Assembly: GCF_001648895.1 (NCBI RefSeq)
Contig: NZ_LXUF01000011.1
Span: 62,001-126,000, forward strand
Length of the DNA: 64,000 nt
Direction of reading: 5' to 3'
Source of the DNA: Methylovorus sp. MM2
GTDB taxonomy: Bacteria; Pseudomonadota; Gammaproteobacteria; Burkholderiales; Methylophilaceae
The first letter of the stretch is position 1. Every line of letters starts with the position of its first letter. A model generated the notes under the pieces. That model worked only from the letters and a program-made list of their open reading frames with translations. It ran no database searches and was not told the origin of the DNA. Below are positions 40,748 through 48,717 of this stretch, in pieces. The position numbers and the translations under genes are program-made.

Positions 40748-41893
40748 ATGACATTTATTGATTATGAAACACTCAAGCTCATCTGGTGGTTATTCATCGG
40801 CGTATTGCTGATCGGCTTTGCCGTCATGGATGGCTTTGATATGGGCGTTACTACATGGCTACCTTTTCTGGGCAAAACCGACGATGAGCGTCGCGTCATC
40901 ATCAACTCGGTCGGCCCGGTTTGGGAAGGCAATCAGACATGGTTCATCACGGCTGGCGGTGCCATCTTTGCTGCATGGCCATTCGTTTATGCAGCAGCAT
41001 TCTCAGGGCTATATATCGCGTTGCTATTAGTATTATTTGCCCTGTTCTTCCGCCCTGTCGGTTTTGATTACCGCAGTAAGCTCGAAGACCCTCGCTGGCG
41101 CAATATGTGGGATTGGGGCTTATTCGTCGGCGGTGCCATTCCTGCAACCGTCTTCGGTGTAGCTTTTGGCAACCTGCTGCTTGGCCTACCTTTTCACTAT
41201 GACGATACATTACGCTCTTTTTATACAGGCAGCTTCTGGGCATTGTTGAATCCATTCGCCTTACTTTGCGGGCTGACCAGTTTGAGCATGCTAATGATGC
41301 ACGGTGCGATCTATCTCCAACTACGTACCGATGGTGAAGTACAGACGCGTGCAACTAAAGCAGCGGTGGCCGCCGGTATTATCTGCGCTGTATTGTTTGC
41401 CATCGCAGGTATCTGGATCGCATTCGGCATTGAGGGCTATCGCATCACGAGCATCCCCGATGTCAACAGTGCAGTGAACCCTTTAACAAAGACGGTCGAG
41501 AAATCCATCGGCGGCTGGCTATCCAATTACCATACATACCCATGGATGATGTTGGCGCCTGTGAGCGGTTTTGCAGGGATCGCGATTGCATTATGGGCGG
41601 GTAAACAAAAATATGAACGCACGGCATTCCTGTTTAGTAGCATCGCTATCGCTGGCATCATATTAACGGCAGGATTCTCCATGTTTCCATTCATCATGCC
41701 ATCAAGTACTGATATGACAAGCAGCCTGACTTTATGGGATGCCGTATCAAGCTATAAAACCTTAGGCATTATGTTTATCGTGACATTGATATTCCTGCCG
41801 CTGATTACCGTTTATACCTCTTGGGTTTATCGTGTGATGCGCGGCAAGGTCACGATCCAGCAGATTCAAGATAACACGCATACTTCATATTAG
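40748..41893 (+). CDS. cydB: cytochrome bd ubiquinol oxidase subunit II
   Basis: CydB is the structural partner of CydA, 381 residues with about eight to nine membrane helices. The N-terminal signature is LIWWLFIGVLLIGFAVMDGFDMG, read in part, followed by GPVWEGNQTWFI, which is nearly invariant in the family. FRPVGFDYRSK lies near residue 100. A ribosome-binding site (AAAGAGA) precedes the ATG. cydX begins 9 bases after its stop. Confidence 0.96.
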   Translation: MTFIDYETLKLIWWLFIGVLLIGFAVMDGFDMGVTTWLPFLGKTDDERRVIINSVGPVWEGNQTWFITAGGAIFAAWPFVYAAAFSGLYIALLLVLFALFFRPVGFDYRSKLEDPRWRNMWDWGLFVGGAIPATVFGVAFGNLLLGLPFHYDDTLRSFYTGSFWALLNPFALLCGLTSLSMLMMHGAIYLQLRTDGEVQTRATKAAVAAGIICAVLFAIAGIWIAFGIEGYRITSIPDVNSAVNPLTKTVEKSIGGWLSNYHTYPWMMLAPVSGFAGIAIALWAGKQKYERTAFLFSSIAIAGIILTAGFSMFPFIMPSSTDMTSSLTLWDAVSSYKTLGIMFIVTLIFLPLITVYTSWVYRVMRGKVTIQQIQDNTHTSY

Positions 41894-41902
41894 GAGAACA
41901 CA

Positions 41903-42022
41903 ATGTGGTATTTCACATGGATTCTAGGTGTCGGCTTGGCACTCGCTTTTGGTATTATCAATGTCATGTGGCTTGAGGCTGAGTACCCTTTTGATGAGCA
42001 GGCGGAGAATTCAGAGACATAA
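41903..42022 (+). CDS. cydX: cytochrome bd oxidase small subunit CydX
   Basis: This 39-residue protein has one membrane helix. It begins MWYFTWILGVGLALAFGIIN and continues VMWLEAEYPFDEQ. The WYFTWILG start and the helix followed by acidic residues are the hallmark of CydX, which stabilises the haems of CydAB. It has a strong ribosome-binding site (AGGAGA) and follows cydB by 9 bases. It is easy to miss because of its size. Confidence 0.92.
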   Translation: MWYFTWILGVGLALAFGIINVMWLEAEYPFDEQAENSET

Positions 42023-42075
42023 ATAAATGGTTGCTAACACCTAATTTATCTATCCTGTAAGGCTATACCCATCTA

Positions 42076-42104
42076 CCCGCCATCCCTCAGATGGCGGGAT
42101 TATT
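42076..42104 (+). terminator. likely terminator of the cyd operon
   Basis: CCCGCCATC (42076-42084) and GATGGCGGG (42090-42098) form a perfect 9-bp stem with a CCTCA loop, followed by ATTATTGT. The T-tract is weak but the position, 54 bases after cydX, suits an operon end. Confidence 0.65.
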
Positions 42105-42159
42105 GTAATAACCATCTCGTTCGTCTTTCCCCTACAAGCGATGACTAAACGCTACTAAC

Positions 42160-42189
42160 TCTACAGCACTGAGCGCATTAGGCTATAAT
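42160..42189 (+). promoter_or_regulatory. candidate promoter of the pcnB-folK operon
   Basis: An exact TATAAT (42184-42189) follows TCTACA (42160-42165) with an 18-base spacer. It lies downstream of the cyd terminator and about 46 bases before the pcnB start. Confidence 0.42.
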
Positions 42190-42235
42190 TCCATCAAACT
42201 GTTTCTGTTGGACCACTCTCAGGCAACACTTATCA

Positions 42236-43609
42236 ATGATTAAAAAACTGCTACAGCGCGTTTTTAAGACCTCTTCAAAATCAACACCCAATTCTGGCAA
42301 AAAAGCCAAGCCCTCTTATACGAATGCAAAACGCATTCATAGCAAGATTCATCGTATCGACCGAAAACTGCTGAGTACAGGGGCTCTTAAAACTACCGAA
42401 GGTTTACAAAAAGCGGGCTTCGAGGCATTTGTGGTCGGCGGTGCAGTACGTGATCTCTTATTAAAGAAGCGCCCCAAAGATTTTGATATCGCCACCAATG
42501 CCACCCCGGAACAAGTAAACCGGGTATTCAGGCGCTCACGCATCATCGGTCGCAGATTCAGGCTGGTACATGTGATGTTTGGCGATGAGACAGTAGAGGT
42601 CTCTACCTTTCGTGGCAGCCATATTGGGGACGACATCGATGCCAAGACGGCAGAGAGCGGGCGTATCCTGCGTGACAATGTATTCGGCAATCAGGAGGAG
42701 GACGCTGTAAGACGCGATTTCACTGCGAATGCGCTGTATTACGACCCTTCTACAGAAGAAATCCTTGATTTTCATGATGGTGTCGCCGACATACAGGCTG
42801 GCATCTTACGCATGATCGGCGACCCGCTTACACGTTATAAAGAAGACCCCGTCCGCATGCTACGGGCGATCAGGCTTTCAGCGAAACTAGGATTGACGAT
42901 CGATAAATCGACAGAGGCTCCGATACCAAAACTTGCTGAAGCGCTTCACGATGTACCGGCTTCGCGCCTATTCGATGAGATGCTGAAACTATTTCTCTCT
43001 GGCCATGCCATTGAGAGTGTGAACTCACTACGCAAACATAAACTGCATCATGGCTTGCTGCCAATGCTGGATGTCGTACTCGAGCAACCTATGGGTGAAC
43101 GATTCGTCAAGCTGGCATTAAAAAACACAGATGATCGCGTGCTGGCAGATAAACCCGTATCACCTAGCTTTCTATTTGCTACTTTGCTGTGGCATGAAGT
43201 ACTTGTTGCATGGCAAAAAATCCAAGATCAAGGCGAAAACCCTATCCCGGCCTTACATATCGCCATGAACGATGTGTGCGACATACAAGCGGAGAAACTA
43301 GCGATTCATAAACGTTATAGCATCACGATGAAAGAGATTTGGGGCTTGCAACCGCGTTTTGAACAGCGCGCGGGCCGCCGCCCTTACGCTTTGCTGGAGC
43401 ATCCCCGCTATCGTGCAGCTTATGATTTTTTATTGCTGCGCTGTGAGTCTGGCGAGATACCGAATGAGCTTGGTAAATGGTGGACCGATTTTGCCAATGT
43501 AGATGCTGACAAGCGACAAACGATGTTGCTACCCGATACTGCGCCGAAAAAACGTCGCCGCCGCACCCGCAAAAGATCCGCCAGCAGTAAGGCAACGGAG
43601 CAGGCATGA
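42236..43609 (+). CDS. pcnB: poly(A) polymerase I
   Basis: PcnB adds poly(A) tails to RNA and so promotes decay. It has 457 residues. The nucleotidyltransferase signature is VVGGAVRDLLLKKRPKDFDIAT (about residues 64-85, read in part), with the DFD catalytic aspartates. EEDAVRRDFTANALYY and the RLFDEMLKLF region favour poly(A) polymerase over CCA-adding enzyme. The C-terminus is strongly basic (KKRRRRTRKR), an RNA-binding tail. It overlaps folK by 4 bases, as in E. coli where folK follows pcnB. Confidence 0.93.
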   Translation: MIKKLLQRVFKTSSKSTPNSGKKAKPSYTNAKRIHSKIHRIDRKLLSTGALKTTEGLQKAGFEAFVVGGAVRDLLLKKRPKDFDIATNATPEQVNRVFRRSRIIGRRFRLVHVMFGDETVEVSTFRGSHIGDDIDAKTAESGRILRDNVFGNQEEDAVRRDFTANALYYDPSTEEILDFHDGVADIQAGILRMIGDPLTRYKEDPVRMLRAIRLSAKLGLTIDKSTEAPIPKLAEALHDVPASRLFDEMLKLFLSGHAIESVNSLRKHKLHHGLLPMLDVVLEQPMGERFVKLALKNTDDRVLADKPVSPSFLFATLLWHEVLVAWQKIQDQGENPIPALHIAMNDVCDIQAEKLAIHKRYSITMKEIWGLQPRFEQRAGRRPYALLEHPRYRAAYDFLLLRCESGEIPNELGKWWTDFANVDADKRQTMLLPDTAPKKRRRRTRKRSASSKATEQA

Positions 43610-44082
43610 GTCGTGCCTACATCGCGTTGGGCAGCAACCTGAAATCACCTGAAGAACAAGTCTCCAATGCCCTCGCGGAATTAGATAGCATCACTGGCAC
43701 CAAGTTAATCAAAGCATCATCACTCTATCGTACGGCACCCATAGGCTACGATAATCAGCCTGATTTCATTAATGCGGTCGCCGAGATCGAGACATCATTA
43801 CCACCCTTGGATTTGTTACATGCTTTACTTGCGCTGGAAACGACTTATGGCCGTGAGCGGCCTTTTCCCAACGCGCCAAGGGTATTGGATCTAGATCTGC
43901 TGACCTATGAAGACATCGTGCTAAACAGTGAAACATTGACCCTGCCTCACCCGCGTATGCACGAACGCGGATTTGTCATGATACCGCTTGCCGAGATAGC
44001 ACCTGACTTGGTCATCGGCCAACATGGTAAAATAACCAAGCTTGCCCAAGATTATGCCAATCAAGGTGTGGAAAGAATCTAG
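43606..44082 (+). CDS. folK: 2-amino-4-hydroxy-6-hydroxymethyldihydropteridine pyrophosphokinase
   Basis: FolK (HPPK) transfers pyrophosphate from ATP to the pterin in folate synthesis. It has 158 residues. The signatures are IALGSNL at the N-terminus, ERPFPNAPRVLDLDLLTY (about residues 86-103) with the Mg-binding aspartates, and LPHPRMHERGFV. It overlaps pcnB by 4 bases and leads into the deoxynucleoside kinase and panBC. Confidence 0.96.
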   Translation: MSRAYIALGSNLKSPEEQVSNALAELDSITGTKLIKASSLYRTAPIGYDNQPDFINAVAEIETSLPPLDLLHALLALETTYGRERPFPNAPRVLDLDLLTYEDIVLNSETLTLPHPRMHERGFVMIPLAEIAPDLVIGQHGKITKLAQDYANQGVERI

Positions 44083-44121
44083 AGAACTTGGAACAGATAG
44101 AGAACTGGAACCGTCAGTAGC

Positions 44122-44769
44122 ATGAGTATTTTTGACAAATTCCCCTACATTGTCGTTGAAGGCCCGATCGGCAGCGGAAAAACAACGCTAGTCCGTCAGT
44201 TGGCCGATATGTACTCGGCTAACGTGTTACTTGAAAATGCCGAAGCTAATCCATTCTTGCCGCGTTTTTATCAGGATGCGCCACGCTACGCGTTACCTAC
44301 GCAGATATTCTTTTTGTTCCAGCGTGCAGAACAGATTCGTGAGCTGACACAGCGCGATATGTTCCACCACCACATCATTGCGGATTTTTTCCTTGAAAAA
44401 GATCCGTTATTTGCTCAACTGAACCTAGATGATGAGGAGTTCTCCCTTTATCGACAAATGTACAAACATCTACAGGTACAGGTTCCAAAACCAGACCTTG
44501 TCATTTACCTGCAAACGCCTGTAGATGCGCTTGTCGAGCGCGTGAACCAACGCAACATCCGCTATGAACAAGAGATTCCCAGAGAGTATCTGGCAAGATT
44601 GGCGGATGCCTATAGTGAGTTTTTCCACCAATATGATGGTGCGCCGGTATTGATTGTGAACAACGAAAAGCTCAATATCACCAGCGATGAAGAATCACTC
44701 AAACTACTCATTGAACGCATCATGCAGATTCGCGGACGCCGCGAGTTTTTTAACCCTAATTTCGAATAA
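44122..44769 (+). CDS. deoxynucleoside kinase family protein
   Basis: This is a 215-residue kinase of the deoxynucleoside (dGK/dAK-type) family. The P-loop is VEGPIGSGKTTL (residues 12-23). DFFLEKDPLFA and the arginine-rich lid region RVNQRNIRYEQEIPREYL are typical. It is expected to phosphorylate a deoxynucleoside for salvage. In many betaproteobacteria it stands between folK and panB, as here. The preferred nucleoside cannot be told. panB begins 3 bases after the stop. Confidence 0.88.
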   Translation: MSIFDKFPYIVVEGPIGSGKTTLVRQLADMYSANVLLENAEANPFLPRFYQDAPRYALPTQIFFLFQRAEQIRELTQRDMFHHHIIADFFLEKDPLFAQLNLDDEEFSLYRQMYKHLQVQVPKPDLVIYLQTPVDALVERVNQRNIRYEQEIPREYLARLADAYSEFFHQYDGAPVLIVNNEKLNITSDEESLKLLIERIMQIRGRREFFNPNFE

Positions 44770-44772
44770 ACC

Positions 44773-45558
44773 ATGAATCTCGTTAGTCTTCAGCAAATGG
44801 CCGTCAAAGGCGAAAAGATCGCTGTACTTACTGCATATGACGCAAGCTTTGCCACTTTATGCGATAACGCAGGCGTGGATGTCTTACTAGTGGGCGATTC
44901 CCTTGGGATGGTATTACAAGGCAACGACAGCACGCTATCGGTCACGATGTCGCAGATGGTGTATCACACAAAGTCCGTCGCAAAAGGCACAAAACAGGCT
45001 TACATCGTTGCTGACATGCCTTTTGGCAGCTACCAGCAAACCCCGCCACAGGCCTTACGCAATGCCAGCCGTTTAATGGCCGCTGGCGCGCACATGGTCA
45101 AATTGGAAGGCGGCGCAGTCATGGCGGATACCGTCAAATTCCTCGTTGATCGTGGCATCCCGGTATGCGGTCATTTGGGACTTACCCCACAATCTGTTCA
45201 TCAACTTGGCGGCTATCGTGTGCAAGGTAAAGATGATGTCTCGGCACAACAATTGGTAGCTGACGCACAGGCACTGGAGAGCGCTGGTGCTGGCATGCTG
45301 GTCATCGAGATGGTACCTGCAAACCTTGCAAAGCAAGTAACCGAATCACTCGACATCCCTATCATTGGCATAGGCGCGGGTGCTGATTGTTCAGGTCAGG
45401 TATTGGTGCTGCAAGATATGCTGGGCATCTACCCCGGCAAATCCCCTCGTTTCGTCCGCAACTTTATGCAGGGTGCCAGCAGTATACAAGAAGCCGTAAA
45501 ACACTATGTTGAAGCGGTAAAAACGGGGAGCTTCCCTACAACAGAGCATAGTTTCTAA
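44773..45558 (+). CDS. panB: 3-methyl-2-oxobutanoate hydroxymethyltransferase
   Basis: PanB adds a hydroxymethyl group from methylene-tetrahydrofolate to alpha-ketoisovalerate, the first step to pantothenate. It has 261 residues. The signatures [28 protein letters not shown] and MVKLEGG are intact. [20 protein letters not shown] lies near residue 205. The stop overlaps the panC start by one base, so the pair is coupled. Confidence 0.97.
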   Translation: MNLVSLQQMAVKGEKIAVLTAYDASFATLCDNAGVDVLLVGDSLGMVLQGNDSTLSVTMSQMVYHTKSVAKGTKQAYIVADMPFGSYQQTPPQALRNASRLMAAGAHMVKLEGGAVMADTVKFLVDRGIPVCGHLGLTPQSVHQLGGYRVQGKDDVSAQQLVADAQALESAGAGMLVIEMVPANLAKQVTESLDIPIIGIGAGADCSGQVLVLQDMLGIYPGKSPRFVRNFMQGASSIQEAVKHYVEAVKTGSFPTTEHSF

Positions 45559-46388
45559 TGCAAATAATCCATACCATTGCCGAATTACGTGCACGGCTAG
45601 CACAAGAACCCAATATCGGGTTCGTGCCCACGATGGGTAATCTGCACGCAGGCCATATCCATCTGGTGAATTTAGCAAAACAGCAAAGCCAATGTGCAGT
45701 CGTGAGCATTTTCGTCAATCCATTGCAATTTGGCGTGAACGAAGATTTGTCCACATATCCACGCACGCTGGATGCCGACTGTAAAAAGCTAGAAGCCGCT
45801 GGTGCCGATATTGTTTTTGCGCCCTCCGTTGCCGAGATGTATCCCTCGCCACAAACGATGCTGATCTCGCCACCGCCGATTGCCGATGAGTTATGCGGTG
45901 AAGTACGCCCTAGTCATTTCGATGGCGTAGCAACCGTGGTAATGAAGCTATTTAACATCGTGCGCCCTCATATCGCGATATTTGGCAAAAAAGATTTTCA
46001 GCAGCTATTCATCATTCGTGAGCTGCTGAGGCAATTCAATCTCCCGATCAAGATTATCGCGGGCGAAACCGTGCGTGAAGAAGATGGCCTAGCCATGAGC
46101 TCACGCAACGGCTACCTGAACCCGGCGCAGCGCATTGAGGCAAAGCGCCTTCACCGTACCTTGCAGCAGATCGTGCAATCTGTACAAAAAGGGCAACGCG
46201 ATTACCCTGCGATCGAATCGCAAACCACCCAATATCTGACACAATTAGGCTGGATAGTCGACTACATCTCCATCCGCTCAGCCAACAGTTTGCAACATGC
46301 AGCACCTGAAGATCGCGAACTTGTCGTACTTGGCGCGGCAAGGCAAGGCAACACACGCCTGATCGATAATATCGAATTCAACTTCTAA
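45558..46388 (+). CDS. panC: pantothenate synthetase
   Basis: PanC joins pantoate and beta-alanine with ATP to make pantothenate. It has 276 residues. The nucleotide-binding motifs are PTMGNLHAGHIHLV (about residues 23-36, HxGH type), FGKKDFQQL near 147 and SSRNGYL near 184, the KMSKS-like loop. Two more pantothenate genes are near: panB just before and panD at 47413. Confidence 0.97.
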   Translation: MQIIHTIAELRARLAQEPNIGFVPTMGNLHAGHIHLVNLAKQQSQCAVVSIFVNPLQFGVNEDLSTYPRTLDADCKKLEAAGADIVFAPSVAEMYPSPQTMLISPPPIADELCGEVRPSHFDGVATVVMKLFNIVRPHIAIFGKKDFQQLFIIRELLRQFNLPIKIIAGETVREEDGLAMSSRNGYLNPAQRIEAKRLHRTLQQIVQSVQKGQRDYPAIESQTTQYLTQLGWIVDYISIRSANSLQHAAPEDRELVVLGAARQGNTRLIDNIEFNF

Positions 46389-46402
46389 ATCGGAGCAATG
46401 TC

Positions 46403-47335
46403 ATGCGGTACGCACTGATGATTCTTACATCCCTGTTACTTCTGGGGTTTCAGCCAGTTCAGGCGGGCCCTTTATTGGATTTACTCGAAGGTGATGGTAG
46501 TGAAGTCTCCACGCCACTTAGTGCAAAAGACCTGCCAGAAGGCATCAAACTATTAAAAGATGTCAGTTATGGCAATGCCAAGCTACAAAGCATGGATGTG
46601 TATGTTCCCGTAAACGCTACAAATGCACCTATCATACTGATGGTGCATGGAGGCGGCTGGAAACATGGTGACAAAAACAATAGCCGAGTCGTGAAAAACA
46701 AAGTCGCTCGCTGGGTAAATAAAGGGTTTATCTTCATCTCAGTGAATTACCCCATGCTGCCTGAATCGATGGCACTACAACAAGCGCAAGATATCGCTCT
46801 GGCATTAGCCACCGTACAGAAAAAAGCCGTGGATTGGGGTGGTGATGCCAGCAAGCTTATATTGATGGGGCATTCCGCAGGGGCTCACCTTGTAAGCCTG
46901 ATATCGTCGCAACCGTCGCTCGCTTCAAGTTTTGGTGCAAAACCCTGGCTTGGCACTATCTCGCTTGATAGTGCAGCTCTTGATGTGCCGTTGGTTATGA
47001 ATAAACGCCATCTTGGTTTTTACGACGAGGCATTCGGTAAGGACATGGCTTATTGGAAAAGCACATCGCCCATCGACCAAGTGACAAAACAATCACTACC
47101 ACTCTTGGCCGTGTGTTCTACAAAAAGAAGAGATAAACCGTGCATTCAGGCCTATGCCTATGTCGCAAAAGAAAAAGTATTGGGCATAAAAGCCGCAGTT
47201 TTGGAACAAGACCTAAGACACAGTGAAATCAACGAACAATTAGGCTTGGACAGTCCATACACTGCATCTGTAGAAGGCTTTATGGCCGAGCTGGATAGTA
47301 CCGTTGCAGAAAAGCTGGCCGTAACCAAACATTGA
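46403..47335 (+). CDS. exported alpha/beta hydrolase (esterase-like)
   Basis: This is a 310-residue exported hydrolase. The signal peptide (about 1-21, MILTSLLLLGFQPVQA) is followed by a fold of the hormone-sensitive-lipase or carboxylesterase type. The oxyanion motif is HGGGWKHGD (about residues 80-88) and the nucleophile elbow is GHSAGAH (about 156). The late histidine in RHSEINEQLG would complete the triad. The substrate is unknown. It lies 14 bases after panC and between panC and panD, though nothing ties it to pantothenate. Confidence 0.85.
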   Translation: MRYALMILTSLLLLGFQPVQAGPLLDLLEGDGSEVSTPLSAKDLPEGIKLLKDVSYGNAKLQSMDVYVPVNATNAPIILMVHGGGWKHGDKNNSRVVKNKVARWVNKGFIFISVNYPMLPESMALQQAQDIALALATVQKKAVDWGGDASKLILMGHSAGAHLVSLISSQPSLASSFGAKPWLGTISLDSAALDVPLVMNKRHLGFYDEAFGKDMAYWKSTSPIDQVTKQSLPLLAVCSTKRRDKPCIQAYAYVAKEKVLGIKAAVLEQDLRHSEINEQLGLDSPYTASVEGFMAELDSTVAEKLAVTKH

Positions 47336-47349
47336 TAAGCCCAAGAAGT

Positions 47350-47378
47350 TTTATACAAATGCAGGTTTACTTTATAAT
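47350..47378 (+). promoter_or_regulatory. candidate promoter of panD
   Basis: TTTATA (47350-47355) and TATAAT (47373-47378) are spaced by 17 bases. Transcription would start near 47385, about 28 bases before the panD ATG. It suggests that panD is expressed apart from panBC. Confidence 0.42.
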
Positions 47379-47412
47379 TAGCTCTTTACTGAACTAAGGC
47401 GTACAAGCAATC

Positions 47413-47793
47413 ATGCAAAGAACCATGCTCAAATCCAAATTGCATCGCGTGCGCGTAACGCACTCGGAGCTGGACTATGAGGGATCCTGTGCGATTGATG
47501 ATGCATTGCTTGAGGCTGCTGATATCCGTGAATATCAACAGATTGACATCTACAACGTCAGCAATGGTGAGCGTTTTACCACCTATGCGATCCGTGCCCA
47601 ACGCAACTCGGGCACGATATCGGTTAATGGTGCGGCCGCCCGCAAGGCCAGCCCTAATGATCTGCTGATTATTGCAAGTTACGCCAACTACACTGAAATA
47701 GAACTAGAGAAGTTCAAACCGCAATTAGTATATGTCGATACAGAGAACCGTATCAAAGCCCAACGCCAAGAGATTCCGGTACAAGCTGCATAA
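47413..47793 (+). CDS. panD: aspartate 1-decarboxylase
   Basis: PanD makes beta-alanine for pantothenate. It is a proenzyme of 126 residues that cuts itself between Gly24 and Ser25 (YEGSCAID) to form the pyruvoyl group. The N-terminus [16 protein letters not shown] and the segment [24 protein letters not shown] are family signatures. With panB and panC nearby the full set from ketoisovalerate and aspartate is present, apart from panE. Confidence 0.97.
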   Translation: MQRTMLKSKLHRVRVTHSELDYEGSCAIDDALLEAADIREYQQIDIYNVSNGERFTTYAIRAQRNSGTISVNGAAARKASPNDLLIIASYANYTEIELEKFKPQLVYVDTENRIKAQRQEIPVQAA

Positions 47794-47860
47794 TTGAATG
47801 TCTTTACGAATTCAGCTGCCCCATATATCGCCTTAGAATCAGGCATCTATAGAGAACTCA

Positions 47861-48223
47861 ATGCTAGAACTTGAAGAAATTAAACTGGCCGTCATTGACG
47901 CGCTGGAAGATATTAAAGCCTTTGACATTACCGTCATGGATGTACGCAAGATGACCTCCATGACCAGTTACATGATCGTCGCCAGCGCCAACTCAAGCCG
48001 TCAGGCTAAAGCAGTCGCCGATAACGTACGTGAAAAGCTCAAGGAAAAAGGCGTCCCACTGCGTGGCACCGAAGGTGAAAAAGAAGGCGAATGGGTATTG
48101 GTAGACTTGGGTGATATCGTTGTGCATGTGATGTTGCCAACGACACGCGCCTATTACAACCTCGAACAGCTTTGGGGCGCAGCAGACGCTCGCCGCAAGA
48201 CCCCAGGCGCTGCCACAGCCTAA
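47861..48223 (+). CDS. rsfS: ribosomal silencing factor RsfS
   Basis: RsfS (Iojap/YbeB family) binds L14 and blocks subunit joining when nutrients run low. It has 120 residues. The signatures are DITVMDVRKMTSMTSYMIVASANSSRQAKAVAD, read in part, and EGEWVLVDLGDIVVHVMLP. It is followed by rlmH after 18 bases, the usual pair. The nadD gene that normally precedes it is 36 kb away here. Confidence 0.95.
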   Translation: MLELEEIKLAVIDALEDIKAFDITVMDVRKMTSMTSYMIVASANSSRQAKAVADNVREKLKEKGVPLRGTEGEKEGEWVLVDLGDIVVHVMLPTTRAYYNLEQLWGAADARRKTPGAATA

Positions 48224-48241
48224 ACACCCCTTCAAGAAAAA

Positions 48242-48709
48242 ATGAAGCTCCGTATACTCAGTGTTGGCCACAAAATGCCAAACTGGGTCGAAAGCGCTTG
48301 CAGCGAATACATCAAGCGCATGCCGCGCGAAATGGTCATCGAGATCGTCGAGATCAAACCGGATAAACGTGCCGCAGGTAAAAACGCACAGCAGGTACAA
48401 GAAGCTGAAAGTAAGAGAATTCTTGAAACCGCAGGCAAAGACTACCTAATTGCCTTAGATGAACATGGCGCCACCGTAACGACCATCCAACTGGCTGACC
48501 GTATGCAATCATGGCAACGTGAGGGGCGCGATGTCTCACTTGTTATCGGCGGCGCTGATGGATTGCATCCCGATATAAAAGCCCGTGCACATTGGATGTG
48601 GAGCCTTTCAGCCCTAACTATGCCTCATGGCATGGTACGCGTGATGCTCACCGAACAACTCTACCGTGCTTGGTCTGTCATCAAGAACCATCCTTATCAT
48701 CGCGAGTAA
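48242..48709 (+). CDS. rlmH: 23S rRNA (pseudouridine(1915)-N3)-methyltransferase RlmH
   Basis: RlmH is a SPOUT methyltransferase that acts on pseudouridine 1915 in helix 69 of the 70S ribosome. It has 155 residues. FVIGGADGL-type SAM loop (LVIGGADGLHPDI) and the C-terminal knot LTMPHGMVRVMLTEQLYRA are intact, ending in NHPYHRE. It is paired with rsfS. Confidence 0.96.
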   Translation: MKLRILSVGHKMPNWVESACSEYIKRMPREMVIEIVEIKPDKRAAGKNAQQVQEAESKRILETAGKDYLIALDEHGATVTTIQLADRMQSWQREGRDVSLVIGGADGLHPDIKARAHWMWSLSALTMPHGMVRVMLTEQLYRAWSVIKNHPYHRE

Positions 48710-48717
48710 ATCGACTC

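Noticed and set aside
48592-48717. Photolyase start at 48592 inside rlmH
   Set aside because: The 42 extra residues overlap rlmH in another frame and do not resemble the antenna domain; the ATG at 48718 gives the normal N-terminus.
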